Source: Hydrogenophaga sp. (GTDB taxonomy: Bacteria > Pseudomonadota > Gammaproteobacteria > Burkholderiales > Burkholderiaceae_C). Taken from it: a DNA stretch of 64,000 nt. The stretch covers positions 44,355 through 108,354 of the forward strand of contig NZ_JAILWB010000017.1 in assembly GCF_025699295.1 (NCBI RefSeq). The letters run 5' to 3'. The notes below the pieces were generated by a model. It was not told the origin of the DNA, did not search any database, and saw only the letters and a list, made by a program, of their open reading frames with translations. Of the stretch, positions 27,501 to 35,930 are shown piece after piece. The translations under genes and the position numbers were made by a program. Each line of letters starts with the position of its first letter. Position 1 is the first letter of the stretch.

Positions 27501-27737
27501 ACGCAGCATCACCAGCAACCCATTCACCAGTTCGAGTTGTCGCTTCGCTTTCTCGGCCTCGTCGCCAGACACATCGTCGAGGATGGTCGAGAGCTGGCGG
27601 GTGATGACATCGGCCAGGAACTCGGCTGCACCACCTTTGAGTGCCGACACATCGGTCCGTGACGGGTCGAGGTCCGCCAGCGATCGGGCCAATCCCTCGG
27701 TCAACAACAGGTCATAGAGACCATCGGGCAATGCCAT
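24561..27737 (-). CDS. PLD-nuclease / DEAD-like helicase / DUF3427 protein
   Basis: 1058 residues. An N-terminal phospholipase D-like domain has H231-x-K233 and GSAN (249-252), a single HKD site. A superfamily 2 helicase follows with Walker A ATGTGKT (358-364), DECH (453-456), TAT (479-481) and QQQIGRGLRL in motif VI. The C-terminal third matches the DUF3427-type region (LKRDAGLIVSEPGPEEDYFSRRFGDLLHVDDPRRL). The predicted activity is ATP-driven DNA translocation coupled to nuclease or nucleic-acid binding. AAGGAC precedes the ATG at 27737. It starts 14 bp after the Mrr-type nuclease gene, so the two form an operon. A defence role is an inference. Confidence 0.85.
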   Translation of the reverse strand: MALPDGLYDLLLTEGLARSLADLDPSRTDVSALKGGAAEFLADVITRQLSTILDDVSGDEAEKAKRQLELVNGLLVMLRQRLAGSSADGANAAGEVVDLVAPPLRVLRAVQRDQQFPVSPEIGLGVPWLFTAGKGSPSLLQEIRRELASSDQVDILVSFITVSGVRKLQDVLQQITAKGAQQDGQALPKTRLRILTTTYTGATEARALDELARLPGCEVRVSLDGRRTRLHAKAWLFQRKTGFGSAYVGSANLSGAALTGGLEWTVKLTQRAQEAMFARAVAHFETLWADSEFQRYDPDNVEHRQALAAALGRESFGGEPSATISFFDLQPKTYQLEMLEQLSTERAHGRSRNLLVAATGTGKTVVAAFDYRNTCRIEGGRPRLLFVAHREEILRQAMRTYREVLRDPEFGDLLTGSHQPERWDHLFATIDSVTSRNLVATVGADHWHTVVVDECHRLAADRFDAFAKAVRPSVLLGLTATPERSDGQPIAPYFDSRPDGSPAVELRLWHALDLQLLAPFEYYACDDATDFSEVPWDRPGEREAVANLVTGNDVRAKLVINEWRRLASDARQSRAIVFCVSVAHAEFMTDWLNRAGLPAVCVVGTTAPEERRRAPQRLLSGELCALVTVDLYNEGIDLPMVDTLLLLRPTQSPVLFQQQIGRGLRLAPGKESCLVLDFVGQHRAEFRFDRLLSSLTGLSRRELVDGVENGFGSLPPGCHIHLQRQTREQVLQGLRSLTSQNWRRLKTELQTYAALRGRSAIQLADFLHDQALELEDIYRTGTGQGRSGWTSLKRDAGLIVSEPGPEEDYFSRRFGDLLHVDDPRRLDVMTAVGSRQGSSPALNAEDALGVQMLAFQIDGRHEQAAGHEAFLERMEAHPVIAAELVELSALLQARSTLGAHPVAGLEDTPLCLHAGYGAREILTAVRWLTASRRVPFQAGTLSLLSRQTELLFVTLDKSEGYHDRIAYHDYAISAERFHWQSQNSAGPDTPGGRRYLESATNGWQFQLFVRTRKGEAYRACGPVTLESAEGERPMSIVWKLRTPLPARLFREFSVLRGV

Positions 27738-27751
27738 TGTTGTCCTTGGAA

Positions 27752-28630
27752 TCAGTTGATCGGGCGCGTTCCGCGGCAGGCCGGGTAGCCGGTGCAGCCC
27801 CAGAACTCGTTGCCGGCGTTGGTGCCGCGTTTGGCGGTGCGCCGAACCATGGGTTTCGCGCACAGAGGACAAGCCAGCGCCTGGGTTGATAGAGCAGGGG
27901 CGTGAGCCACCGGCGCAGCAGGCTTCTGGGCAGGCGACCGATCGGCACCCGCCTGAGCTTGCCGCAGCAGCCTGTGCAGCTTCGGCCCATCGACCAGCGT
28001 CACGTTGCGGCCGCTGGCAAAGCTGATCGCCTCATCGGTGAACCGACCCGAGGTCACCACGAACCCGCCGGTGGCGCCCTTGGCGGCCATCACACCGTAC
28101 AGCTCGCGCACCACGTCCACGCCCACCATGTAGGCGCGCCACTGCTTGCACTGCACGAGAAACTTTTCGCCGCCATTCTTGCCCGGCTTGGTGAGCACGA
28201 GGTCAATGCCACCGTCGGCACCGCCGCCCCCGGTTTCCACCACCTGGTAGCCCTGCAACCGAAAACCTTCCCCCACGAGCATTTCGAACTCGCGCCAGCT
28301 CATGCCATCGAGCGCGTCGGTCGCTTTGCTCCTGGCCACATCAGCAACCAGGTTCTTTCGCTCACGCCGCCGCCAGGCTGACGTGCCCGCACCCAGCAAG
28401 CAGATGAAAGGGAGGAGGTACTGGCCAACAGTGGCCAGTGATCTCCAGATGGACTGCGTGACCACCGCGCCCATTTGACCGGGCTGCGTTGGCGCTACCA
28501 CCGGCAGGGATGCGATGCTATGAAGCACGAAGTAGCTCACCAGCGCCAGCAGCACGCCGGCCCACCAGGGCAGCATTGCCACCAGTTCCAGCAGGTCGTC
28601 GGCCGTGCTGGTTTTCTTGCGTCTCGCCAT
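27752..28630 (-). CDS. Membrane-anchored Mrr-type restriction endonuclease with zinc ribbon
   Basis: 292 residues. Two predicted N-terminal membrane helices (about 20-44 and 63-85), an Mrr_cat endonuclease domain with SWREFE (111-116), GGIDLVL (Asp143) and QCK (160-162), and a C-terminal topoisomerase-type zinc ribbon (Cys254, Cys257, Cys279, Cys285). Mrr-domain proteins cut DNA, often modified DNA. AGGGAGG about 9 nt before the ATG makes this a strong start. First gene of a two-gene operon with the PLD-helicase protein, probably an anti-phage or anti-plasmid module. Confidence 0.87.
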   Translation of the reverse strand: MARRKKTSTADDLLELVAMLPWWAGVLLALVSYFVLHSIASLPVVAPTQPGQMGAVVTQSIWRSLATVGQYLLPFICLLGAGTSAWRRRERKNLVADVARSKATDALDGMSWREFEMLVGEGFRLQGYQVVETGGGGADGGIDLVLTKPGKNGGEKFLVQCKQWRAYMVGVDVVRELYGVMAAKGATGGFVVTSGRFTDEAISFASGRNVTLVDGPKLHRLLRQAQAGADRSPAQKPAAPVAHAPALSTQALACPLCAKPMVRRTAKRGTNAGNEFWGCTGYPACRGTRPIN

Positions 28631-29407
28631 TCTTGAGTTCCTCCCTTGATCACCCGTGCTGCTTGGCAGCCAATTGCTGGCGCGCAGCCTATCCTGCCAT
28701 CAATCCTATCCACCTCTCTTCTGCTTGATCGGATGGGGTCGGACCGTCCGACCCCTGCGATGGGGCGCGGTACCCGACTGGAAGGGCCGTGCATGGGCGG
28801 ACAGATCAGGGAATGCCTTGTGGATCAGCCGCAATTTGTCAAACGGTTTGACAACGTAGTTCGGTGTCTGCCTTCAAAGGGAGAGACTGAATGCTGCGTG
28901 TTGCAGTCGAAGCCATAGTCCGGTGTGCAGCGAGTGCAGACGGTGAGTCCTGCCAGTCCAACTCACGCTGACTGACCCGAAGCGGCTGTTGGGTGCGGTG
29001 ATCAGCATTGGCCCGAATGGCGGCTCTACGAGGTACTGCGGTCATAGGGATACCGCGAGCTGAATTGTGCCGCGCCACCGACCACTTCCACATGACCTGA
29101 GCTGATGCTTTCGACAAATCTCGGGCAGGTTAAATTTCAGTCTGGATGACTGCAGTACCCAGTTCGCTGGCAACGGTGAAGCAAGGTGATCTTAGTGGCT
29201 GCTCTCGGTAGAGGACAACGGGGATGACTGCGATCCTCGTGGGCGCGGCCTGAGGTTCGCCGCGCACCAGCCACTCAGAATCTGCGAACTGATGCCACCA
29301 GACTCGGGAATGTGGTGCCATAGTGCATATATCGGGAAATAAAAATGAAGCATGCTGCGTTGAGCATCCTAAGTGCATTTTTCTTGGAGTAGCTGCGGAA
29401 ATCGATA
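28631..29407. other. Gene-poor region with degenerate repeat and possible insertion-element remnant
   Basis: No convincing gene. A 21-bp perfect palindrome (GGGGTCGGAC, C, GTCCGACCCC at 28735-28755) lies about 105 bp upstream of the Mrr gene. A 71-bp degenerate repeat at 28978-29048 matches 43005-43075 at 51 of 71 positions without gaps. Around 29290-29325 a near-inverted ATGCCACCA / TGGTGCCAT pair resembles decayed insertion-sequence termini. A possible 93-codon TTG-start frame at 29130-29411 has no recognisable features. Confidence 0.55.
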
Positions 29408-30133
29408 TCAAACCCCCAACAGCTCATTCAACGAGTCCATCTTTTCATCAAGTTCGCTAGCACTGAAACGTTCGACAATGCGGCCGTGCTCCATCACATA
29501 AAACCGGTCTGCCAATGGCGCTGCAAAGCGGAAGTTCTGTTCGACCATGACGATGGTGTAGTGCTTCTCACGCAGCGAGACGATCATGTGGGCCAGCACT
29601 TCGATAATCACCGGAGCCAGGCCTTCAGAAATCTCGTCCAAAAGCAATAGGCGAGCTCCCGTGCGAAGTATGCGCGCCACGGCCAGCATCTGCTGCTCAC
29701 CGCCAGAGAGCCGAGTTCCAGGGCTGTGTCGGCGTTCGGCCAAATTGGGGAACATTTCGTAAATTTCCTCGAGCGACATACCTGGTGTGCCCGTCTTCAA
29801 CACCGGCGGCAGCAGCAGATTCTCCTCGCACGACAGACTGGAGAAAATGCCACGCTCTTCGGGGCAATAGCCGATGCCAAGGTGGGCGATCCGATGTGTG
29901 GGCATGCCGATGGTCTCAGCACCGTTGACCTTGATCGAACCTCTCCGGGCGTCGGTCAGTCCCATGATGGCGCGCATGGACGTGGTGCGCCCTGCGCCGT
30001 TGCGGCCGAGCAAGGTGACGACCTCGCCTGGCCTGACGGCCATGTCCACGCCATGCAACACGTGGGATTCGCCATACCACGCCTCAAGACCGCTGATTTC
30101 CAGTGCGTGTGTATTGGTAGACGGGAGGTTCAT
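29408..30133 (-). CDS. livF: Branched-chain amino acid-type ABC transporter ATPase (LivF)
   Basis: 241 residues of the LivF family: Walker A region GRNGAGRTT, signature LSGGEQQML, Walker B RLLLLDEISEGLAP and the H-loop replaced by VMVEQN as usual for Liv ATPases. The Walker A lysine position is Arg, a variant seen in this subfamily. It energises uptake with LivG. Last gene of the catabolic operon; the liv genes overlap or nearly touch. Confidence 0.92.
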   Translation of the reverse strand: MNLPSTNTHALEISGLEAWYGESHVLHGVDMAVRPGEVVTLLGRNGAGRTTSMRAIMGLTDARRGSIKVNGAETIGMPTHRIAHLGIGYCPEERGIFSSLSCEENLLLPPVLKTGTPGMSLEEIYEMFPNLAERRHSPGTRLSGGEQQMLAVARILRTGARLLLLDEISEGLAPVIIEVLAHMIVSLREKHYTIVMVEQNFRFAAPLADRFYVMEHGRIVERFSASELDEKMDSLNELLGV

Positions 30134-30134
30134 A

Positions 30135-30905
30135 TCAGTGCTGCCCTTGTAGTTGCCCGTCGGTCGTGCCCATGTAGGCCTCCATCACTTGCGAATTCTT
30201 CGACACATCGTCGTACGGCCCTTCCGCTAGCACCTCGCCGCGCTGCAACACCGTAATGCGGTTGGCAATGGTCGAGACCACTTTCATGTTGTGTTCGACC
30301 ATGAGGACGGTGCGTCCGGTGGCGACCTTCCTGATGAGTTCCGTCACCCGGTCGACATCTTCGTGGCCCATGCCTTGCGTGGGCTCGTCGAGCAGCATCA
30401 GCTCAGGCTCCATCGCCAAGGTGGTGGCAATCTCTAGTGCCCGTTTCCGGCCATACGGCAGGTTCACGGTCATCTCGTCCGCGAGGTCTTCCAGTCCCAC
30501 CTCCGTCAGCAATTGCATGGCGCGGTCGTCGAGCTTGTGCAGGCTGCGCGCGCTGCGCCAAAAATGAAAATCCGTTCCCAGTTTTCGCTGAAGTCCAATG
30601 CGGACGTTCTCGATAAGCGTCATGCGCGGGAACACGGCTGAAATCTGGAAGGAGCGGATCACGCCGCGCCGGGCAATCTGTGCCGGTTGTTCGTGAGTGA
30701 TGTCATGTCCATTGAAGAAAATCTGACCCGAGGTTGGCTCCAGAAATTTGGTCAGCAAATTGAAGCATGTGGTCTTACCCGCGCCGTTCGGACCAATGAG
30801 CGCGTGGATGGTGCCGCGCTGAACCTGCAAGCTGATGTCGCTGACGGCTGTGAAACCTCTAAACTCTTTGCTCAGGCATCGAGTTTCCAGTATGAAGTCG
30901 CTCAT
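30135..30905 (-). CDS. livG: Branched-chain amino acid-type ABC transporter ATPase (LivG)
   Basis: 256 residues with Walker A GPNGAGKTT, signature LPYGRKRALEIA and Walker B LMLLDEPTQGM, the LivG form of the family. It pairs with LivF on the inner face of the membrane. It starts 4 bp inside the end of livM and ends 1 bp before livF, showing co-translation. Confidence 0.93.
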   Translation of the reverse strand: MSDFILETRCLSKEFRGFTAVSDISLQVQRGTIHALIGPNGAGKTTCFNLLTKFLEPTSGQIFFNGHDITHEQPAQIARRGVIRSFQISAVFPRMTLIENVRIGLQRKLGTDFHFWRSARSLHKLDDRAMQLLTEVGLEDLADEMTVNLPYGRKRALEIATTLAMEPELMLLDEPTQGMGHEDVDRVTELIRKVATGRTVLMVEHNMKVVSTIANRITVLQRGEVLAEGPYDDVSKNSQVMEAYMGTTDGQLQGQH

Positions 30906-31933
30906 TCTTTCTGCTCCCCCGAGACAGGCTTGTCGCCGTTCGAAAATAACCAGGCGCGGGCGCGCTCGATGAGCACTGTGAGCTCGCCCATGATTCCGCT
31001 GCGAAAAGTCAGAACGCAGATCACGAAGATGAGTCCGGTCACCATGCTGACCGACTCACCCAGCGAGTTGAACCACTCCACGCCGGAAAGTGCTGCGAAG
31101 AATTGCCCGAGTTCGCCTATCTTGTTTTCCAGCAAGACCACCACGGCAGCACCGACAATGGGGCCGGACAGGGTGCCCATGCCGCCCACCAGTGTCATCA
31201 GAATCACGTGGCCCGAGGAGGTCCAGTGCACGTCACTGAGCGTGGCGAAACCCAGAACCAACGTCTTGAGTGAACCCGCCAGGCCCGCGAGCCCCGCTGA
31301 GAGCACGAAAGCCAACAACTTGAAGCGATTTGTGTCGTAGCCCAACGAAATCGCGCGGGGCTCGTTTTCCTTGATTGCCTTGAGCACCTGCCCGTAGGGA
31401 GAGTGGATGGTGCGCACGATGAGCAGGAATGCAGCGGTCACGACTGCGAGCGCTACGTAATACATGACGAGATCGTTTTGCAGATCGACAAGGCCGAACA
31501 GCATTCCGCGCGGAATACCCTGGAGCCCATCTTCACCGCCGGTGAAGGGCGCTTGAAGACAAACAAAGTAGAACATCTGCGCCAAGGCCAACGTGATCAT
31601 GGTGGAGTAAATGCCTTGGCGCCGGATGGAAAAAAACCCGATCAGCAAACCCAGCACCGCACCACTGAGTGTGCCGAGAAGCAGGCCCAGTTCCGGCGAC
31701 AGACCCCACGCCTTGATGGAATGCCCCGCGGCGTAGGCCGCACCGCCGAGAAACGCGGCATGTCCAAAGGACAACAGACCGGTGTACCCGAGCAACAGAT
31801 TAAAGGCTGCAGCAAAGAGTGAAAAGCACAGTATCTTCATAACGAAAATTGGATACGCGCCAATTGCCGGCGCCACGAGCAACCCCAGAAACACGAAGCT
31901 GTAGCCGATCAAGCGAAGTTTGTTTGCATTCAT
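30902..31933 (-). CDS. livM: Branched-chain amino acid-type ABC transporter permease (LivM)
   Basis: 343 residues with about nine membrane helices and the LivM signatures LLLGYTGLLSFGHAAFLG and VGGMGTLSGPIVGA. The ATG at 31933 (MNANKLRL) is chosen over an upstream one at 31960 to avoid overlap with livH. Substrate is probably the carboxylate catabolised by the upstream enzymes, not necessarily an amino acid. Confidence 0.92.
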   Translation of the reverse strand: MNANKLRLIGYSFVFLGLLVAPAIGAYPIFVMKILCFSLFAAAFNLLLGYTGLLSFGHAAFLGGAAYAAGHSIKAWGLSPELGLLLGTLSGAVLGLLIGFFSIRRQGIYSTMITLALAQMFYFVCLQAPFTGGEDGLQGIPRGMLFGLVDLQNDLVMYYVALAVVTAAFLLIVRTIHSPYGQVLKAIKENEPRAISLGYDTNRFKLLAFVLSAGLAGLAGSLKTLVLGFATLSDVHWTSSGHVILMTLVGGMGTLSGPIVGAAVVVLLENKIGELGQFFAALSGVEWFNSLGESVSMVTGLIFVICVLTFRSGIMGELTVLIERARAWLFSNGDKPVSGEQKE

Positions 31934-31943
31934 ATTTGATTCT

Positions 31944-32819
31944 TCACTTCTCTTTGCCAAACAGGCCGGCCGGGCGGATCAAAAGCACAATCACCATGAT
32001 GACAAACACGACGGTGGACGAAGCTTGGGGATAGAAGACTTTGGTGAGACCCTCGACAAGACCGAGCCCCAGGCCGGTGAGGATGGAACCCATGATGGAA
32101 CCCATGCCTCCGATCACAACCACGGCGAACACCACGATGATCAGGTTCTGGCCCATGAGCGGCGAGACCTGGTAGATCGGCGCGGAAAGCACGCCCGCGA
32201 AGGCGGCCAGACCGGCGCCAAACGCGTAGGTCAGCGTAATCATTAAGGGCACGTTGATGCCGAATGCTTCCACCATCCGGGGGTTTTCGGTTCCTGCGCG
32301 CAGGTAGGCGCCCAGCCTGGTTTTTTCAATGACGTACCAGGTGACGGTGCAAACCAGCAAGGACACCACCACTACCCATGCACGGTAGTCGGGGAGGAAC
32401 ATAAAGCCAAGGTCTGTGCTGCCTTGCAGCAGTTCGGGTGTGTCGTAGTTCAAGCCCGACACGCCATATACCGACCGGAACGCACCTTCGATAAGCAGTG
32501 TCAGGCCGAGGGTGAGCAGCAGGCCGTACAAATGATCGAGCTTGTAGAGGCGCCGCAAAAAGAGGCGCTCGACCAGAATGCCGAAAACTCCGACCACCAC
32601 CGGCGCCGCAATCAGCATGATCCAGTAATTGATACCCAGGTAGTCCATGGCCATCCAGGTCAGCACCGCTCCCAGCATGAACAGTGCGCCGTGCGCAAAA
32701 TTGATGATGTTCAGCAGACCGAAAATAACTGCCAGTCCGAGACTGAGGATTGCATAGAACGAACCATTGACGAGCCCAAGAAAGAGCTGGCTCAATAGAA
32801 CCGATAGATTGAACTGCAT
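31944..32819 (-). CDS. livH: Branched-chain amino acid-type ABC transporter permease (LivH)
   Basis: 291 residues with about eight membrane helices and LivH signatures LSLGLAVIFGLLNIINFAHGALFMLGA and VVIGGMGSIMGSILTG. The start MQFNLSVLL at 32819 gives the usual N-terminus. It follows the Fe-dependent dehydrogenase gene by about 110 bp in the same direction. Confidence 0.93.
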   Translation of the reverse strand: MQFNLSVLLSQLFLGLVNGSFYAILSLGLAVIFGLLNIINFAHGALFMLGAVLTWMAMDYLGINYWIMLIAAPVVVGVFGILVERLFLRRLYKLDHLYGLLLTLGLTLLIEGAFRSVYGVSGLNYDTPELLQGSTDLGFMFLPDYRAWVVVVSLLVCTVTWYVIEKTRLGAYLRAGTENPRMVEAFGINVPLMITLTYAFGAGLAAFAGVLSAPIYQVSPLMGQNLIIVVFAVVVIGGMGSIMGSILTGLGLGLVEGLTKVFYPQASSTVVFVIMVIVLLIRPAGLFGKEK

Positions 32820-32930
32820 CAGTTGAGACCTCGGGAGATGTTCATGGTGTTGTTTGCATGTTTTTGAAGCTTCCGCGTGCTGAGGGTGCATGGCGCTCTC
32901 AGGGGCCGCCGTTGTTTACGGCGAAACGAC

Positions 32931-34100
32931 CTACCACGCTTGCTCCAGGATCTGGAGAATTTGATTTCGATGGAAAATAGGTCGCGGATTGGTTTTCACC
33001 ATCATGCTTTGCATGGCTGCGGTCGCGATGGTTGCGAAATGCTCTCGGCTCACGCCAACGTCACGCAGTTGCGTCGGCATGCCGAGATCCTTGGCCAGTT
33101 CTTCGATGAGGTCGCAGGCCGAAGAATCGGGCCGCCGCAAGGCCTGGCTGATCAAGGCCTGCCGTTCCTCGTTGGCCATCTGGTTGTATCGGAGAACGTT
33201 GTGCAGCATGACGCAGGATGTATGTCCGTGGGGGACTCCTGCGACAGCGCCGAGCTGGTGCCCGATTCCGTGACTCGCGCCCCATTCGATGCGGTTCAGC
33301 CCGGTACAGCAGAGCCAAACCGCCAGTTGGCTGTTCAGTCTCGCTTCGATCTGGCTTGGATCGGATTTCGTCTGACGCAGGGAGTCCGCCAGCATTGACA
33401 AACCATGAAGACATGTTGAGTCCGTGAAGGGCTGTGGGTTACGCGAACAAATGGTCTCTGCGGCGTGGTCGATGGCGCGCATGCCTGTTGAAAGCCACAA
33501 CCAATCAGGGGTGTGCACAGTGATAGCCGGATCGAGAATCACCCGTTGCGCGCCAATTTCCCTTGCAGTGAACAGATCCTTTGTTTGCCTGTTTGTGTCG
33601 GTACAGCCGGCGAGGTTGCTGAACTCTGCACCGGACAGCGTCGTCGGAACGGCGATCTGGCGGATGGGCGGGTTCTTGATGGGCGGCACGTGCTTGCTGC
33701 CGTCTTCAAGCAGCCGGATGGCGAATGCATCGAATTGCTCCGGCGACTCCAGGTCTTCTGCAAGGCCGATCAACAACATCTTGACGGTGTCGATCGGTGT
33801 GCCTCCGCCAACCGTCACGATCAGGTCCGGTCGTGCAGAACGGACCGCTGCCAGTGCCCGAATAACGCTGTCCCGCGGCACGTGGGCGACACACTCGTCG
33901 AACAATCCGCAAAAACAATCACCTAGTGCTGTGGTAATGCTGCTCACCACGTCGGTCTTGCGGCTGAGCGATTGACTCGAAACCAGATACACCCGTTTGG
34001 CGCCCATTTCCCCGACGGTCTGCATTACCGCCTGAACACACGGCATGCCAAACAAGATGCTTTCCTGGGCGAGGAAGTCGTAGCGGCCAGAAGGAATCAT
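32931..34100 (-). CDS. Iron-containing alcohol dehydrogenase / maleylacetate reductase-like
   Basis: 389 residues of the Fe-ADH family: NAD-binding VTVGGGTPIDTVK, the TTLSGAEFSNLAG loop, and metal-ligand segments MRAIDHAAE, GASHGIGHQLG and PHGHTSCVMLH. The sequence style (LSGAEFSN, SNLAGCTD) is close to maleylacetate reductases, but 4-hydroxybutyrate dehydrogenase-like activity is also possible in this context. The start at 34100 (MIPSGRYDFL) follows AAAAGGC. It lies between the acyl-CoA synthetase and livH. Confidence 0.82.
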   Translation of the reverse strand: MIPSGRYDFLAQESILFGMPCVQAVMQTVGEMGAKRVYLVSSQSLSRKTDVVSSITTALGDCFCGLFDECVAHVPRDSVIRALAAVRSARPDLIVTVGGGTPIDTVKMLLIGLAEDLESPEQFDAFAIRLLEDGSKHVPPIKNPPIRQIAVPTTLSGAEFSNLAGCTDTNRQTKDLFTAREIGAQRVILDPAITVHTPDWLWLSTGMRAIDHAAETICSRNPQPFTDSTCLHGLSMLADSLRQTKSDPSQIEARLNSQLAVWLCCTGLNRIEWGASHGIGHQLGAVAGVPHGHTSCVMLHNVLRYNQMANEERQALISQALRRPDSSACDLIEELAKDLGMPTQLRDVGVSREHFATIATAAMQSMMVKTNPRPIFHRNQILQILEQAW

Positions 34101-34220
34101 TGGTTTGCCTTTTCTGTTGAACCTGAGGAGCGCCGAGTTGAAGCAAGGCTGTTCGGGATGCCATACATCGACCACGAATGAAGACGGCTTTTGCACAACA
34201 TGCGTCGGAATCTCCAAGGT

Positions 34221-35858
34221 TCAGATGGGTTTGCGGTCGCTGTGCTGCTGGTACTCCTTCGCCCGGAGTTCACGCCGCAGCAACTTCCCAGTGGAGGTTT
34301 TCGGAATCCCCTCGATGAACTCGATGAGGCGGGGATATTTGTAGGGCGCCGTGGTCTTTTTGACATGGTCCTGCAGCGCCAGTACCAGCGCACCATCGCC
34401 CTCAACGCCGCTGCACAGTTTCACGAAGGCCTTGACGACCTCACCCCTTTCCGGATCGGGGCTGCCGACGACCGCGCACTCCATCACCGCAGGGTGTTCC
34501 ATCAGGGCGTTCTCCACTTCCATCGGGCCGATTCGGTAACCTGCCGAACTGATGATGTCGTCGGTGCGACCTTGATAGAAGATATAGCCTTCTTCATCGA
34601 TGACGACCATGTCTCCGGTCAGGAAGTATTCTTTCGATCCGCAAGTCAGCCGGGTTTTTTGCGTCAGTTCTGGATCGTTCCAGTAGCCCAGCATCACCTG
34701 GGGATTCGGCAGACAAAGCGCCAGTTGGCCCGCGGCGCCACGGGGCATGATGTCGCCCTGTTCATCGATGGCCACCATCTCGCTGCCAGGCAGCGCGCGC
34801 CCCATCGAGCCCGGCTTCTGAATCGATCCCGCCTGGTTCGCCACGGTCATCAGGGTCTCGGTCTGGCCATAGGCTTCGACCAGCGGAATTCCCGTCTGCT
34901 CGGTCCAGCGACGCGTCACTTCCGGATTGACCGACTCCCCTGCCGAAACCGCAAGCCGCAACCGCCACCCGGGTTCGGTAATACCCGGTTCGTTGATGAG
35001 CTGGCGAAACTCAGTGGCTGCGCCGCAAAACACGGTCACGCCGTATTTTTCGATCTTGAGCAGGCGGTCTGCAGGATCGAAGCGGCCGTTGTAGAAAAGC
35101 ACGGTGCTGCCACACGACCAGGGTCCCCACAGAATGCTGGTGCCCGCTTTGCTCCATCCCGTATCGGCCGTGCACCACATGAGGTCCTGCTCGGTCAGTT
35201 CCTGCCAGAATTGGGCCGATACCCGCCAGGAAAACAGTGCACGGGCGGCATGGGCGACGCCTTTTGGCAGACCGGTGGAACCAGACGTGTAGTAAATCAC
35301 CGCCGGATCATCGAGGCCGGTGTCGTCGCAGGTGAACGTCGTGCTGGCTCGGCTTACTTCGCTGTTGAAATCCAGCCAGCCGGGTTCTATGGCGGCGTCG
35401 ATCCCTACAGCCAACCGGGTTGAAATGCCTGATCCAGTGAACTTGCCCATGTTCGCGGATGTGGTGACCGCAGCGGTCGCTCCGGCATGCCGGGCTCGGT
35501 ATGTGACGTCCTTTTCGGTCAACATGTCGATGCACGGAATGGGTACAGCCCCCAGCTTGGTGCAGGCCACCATGATCAGTTGCCATTGCGGGATGCGGGG
35601 CAACATCACGATCACCCGGTCGCCCTTTTTAACCCCACACGTGCGCAGGAAATTGGCAGCCTGGTTCGACTGCCTGCTGATGTCGCTGAAGGTGTAGCGC
35701 TCTTCCTTTCCGGACTCTTCACACCAGATCAAGGCTTCCCGATCGGGCGTTCTTGCAGCCCAGTCGTCAACAACATCGCGGCCAAAGTTGAATGTCCTGG
35801 GCAAATCCCAACTGAATGCCTTGTATTCGTTCAGGTATTTGTCGTGGTTGATATTCAT
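34221..35858 (-). CDS. AMP-forming acyl-CoA synthetase
   Basis: 545 residues: P-loop YYTSGSTGLPKGVAH, EAYGQTET (A5), LTGDMVVIDEEGYIFYQGRTDD (A7/A8) with SAGYRIGPMEVENAL, and PKTSTGKLLRRELR (A10) with the catalytic Lys. It resembles the medium-chain/acetyl-CoA synthetase-like group. It would activate the imported acid to a CoA thioester, the entry step of this operon. Preceded by AGGAGACAG. The gap to the racemase gene is about 70 bp. Confidence 0.9.
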   Translation of the reverse strand: MNINHDKYLNEYKAFSWDLPRTFNFGRDVVDDWAARTPDREALIWCEESGKEERYTFSDISRQSNQAANFLRTCGVKKGDRVIVMLPRIPQWQLIMVACTKLGAVPIPCIDMLTEKDVTYRARHAGATAAVTTSANMGKFTGSGISTRLAVGIDAAIEPGWLDFNSEVSRASTTFTCDDTGLDDPAVIYYTSGSTGLPKGVAHAARALFSWRVSAQFWQELTEQDLMWCTADTGWSKAGTSILWGPWSCGSTVLFYNGRFDPADRLLKIEKYGVTVFCGAATEFRQLINEPGITEPGWRLRLAVSAGESVNPEVTRRWTEQTGIPLVEAYGQTETLMTVANQAGSIQKPGSMGRALPGSEMVAIDEQGDIMPRGAAGQLALCLPNPQVMLGYWNDPELTQKTRLTCGSKEYFLTGDMVVIDEEGYIFYQGRTDDIISSAGYRIGPMEVENALMEHPAVMECAVVGSPDPERGEVVKAFVKLCSGVEGDGALVLALQDHVKKTTAPYKYPRLIEFIEGIPKTSTGKLLRRELRAKEYQQHSDRKPI

Positions 35859-35930
35859 CGTCTGTCTCCTTGCTGTAACGCACGCGTCTATGTTTCTGTG
35901 TCTTGGGGGCTGGCATTCTGATGGCCAAGC

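Noticed and set aside
29130..29411. Possible 93-codon gene after livF
   Set aside because: TTG start, no recognisable features, and it overlaps what looks like decayed repeat sequence.
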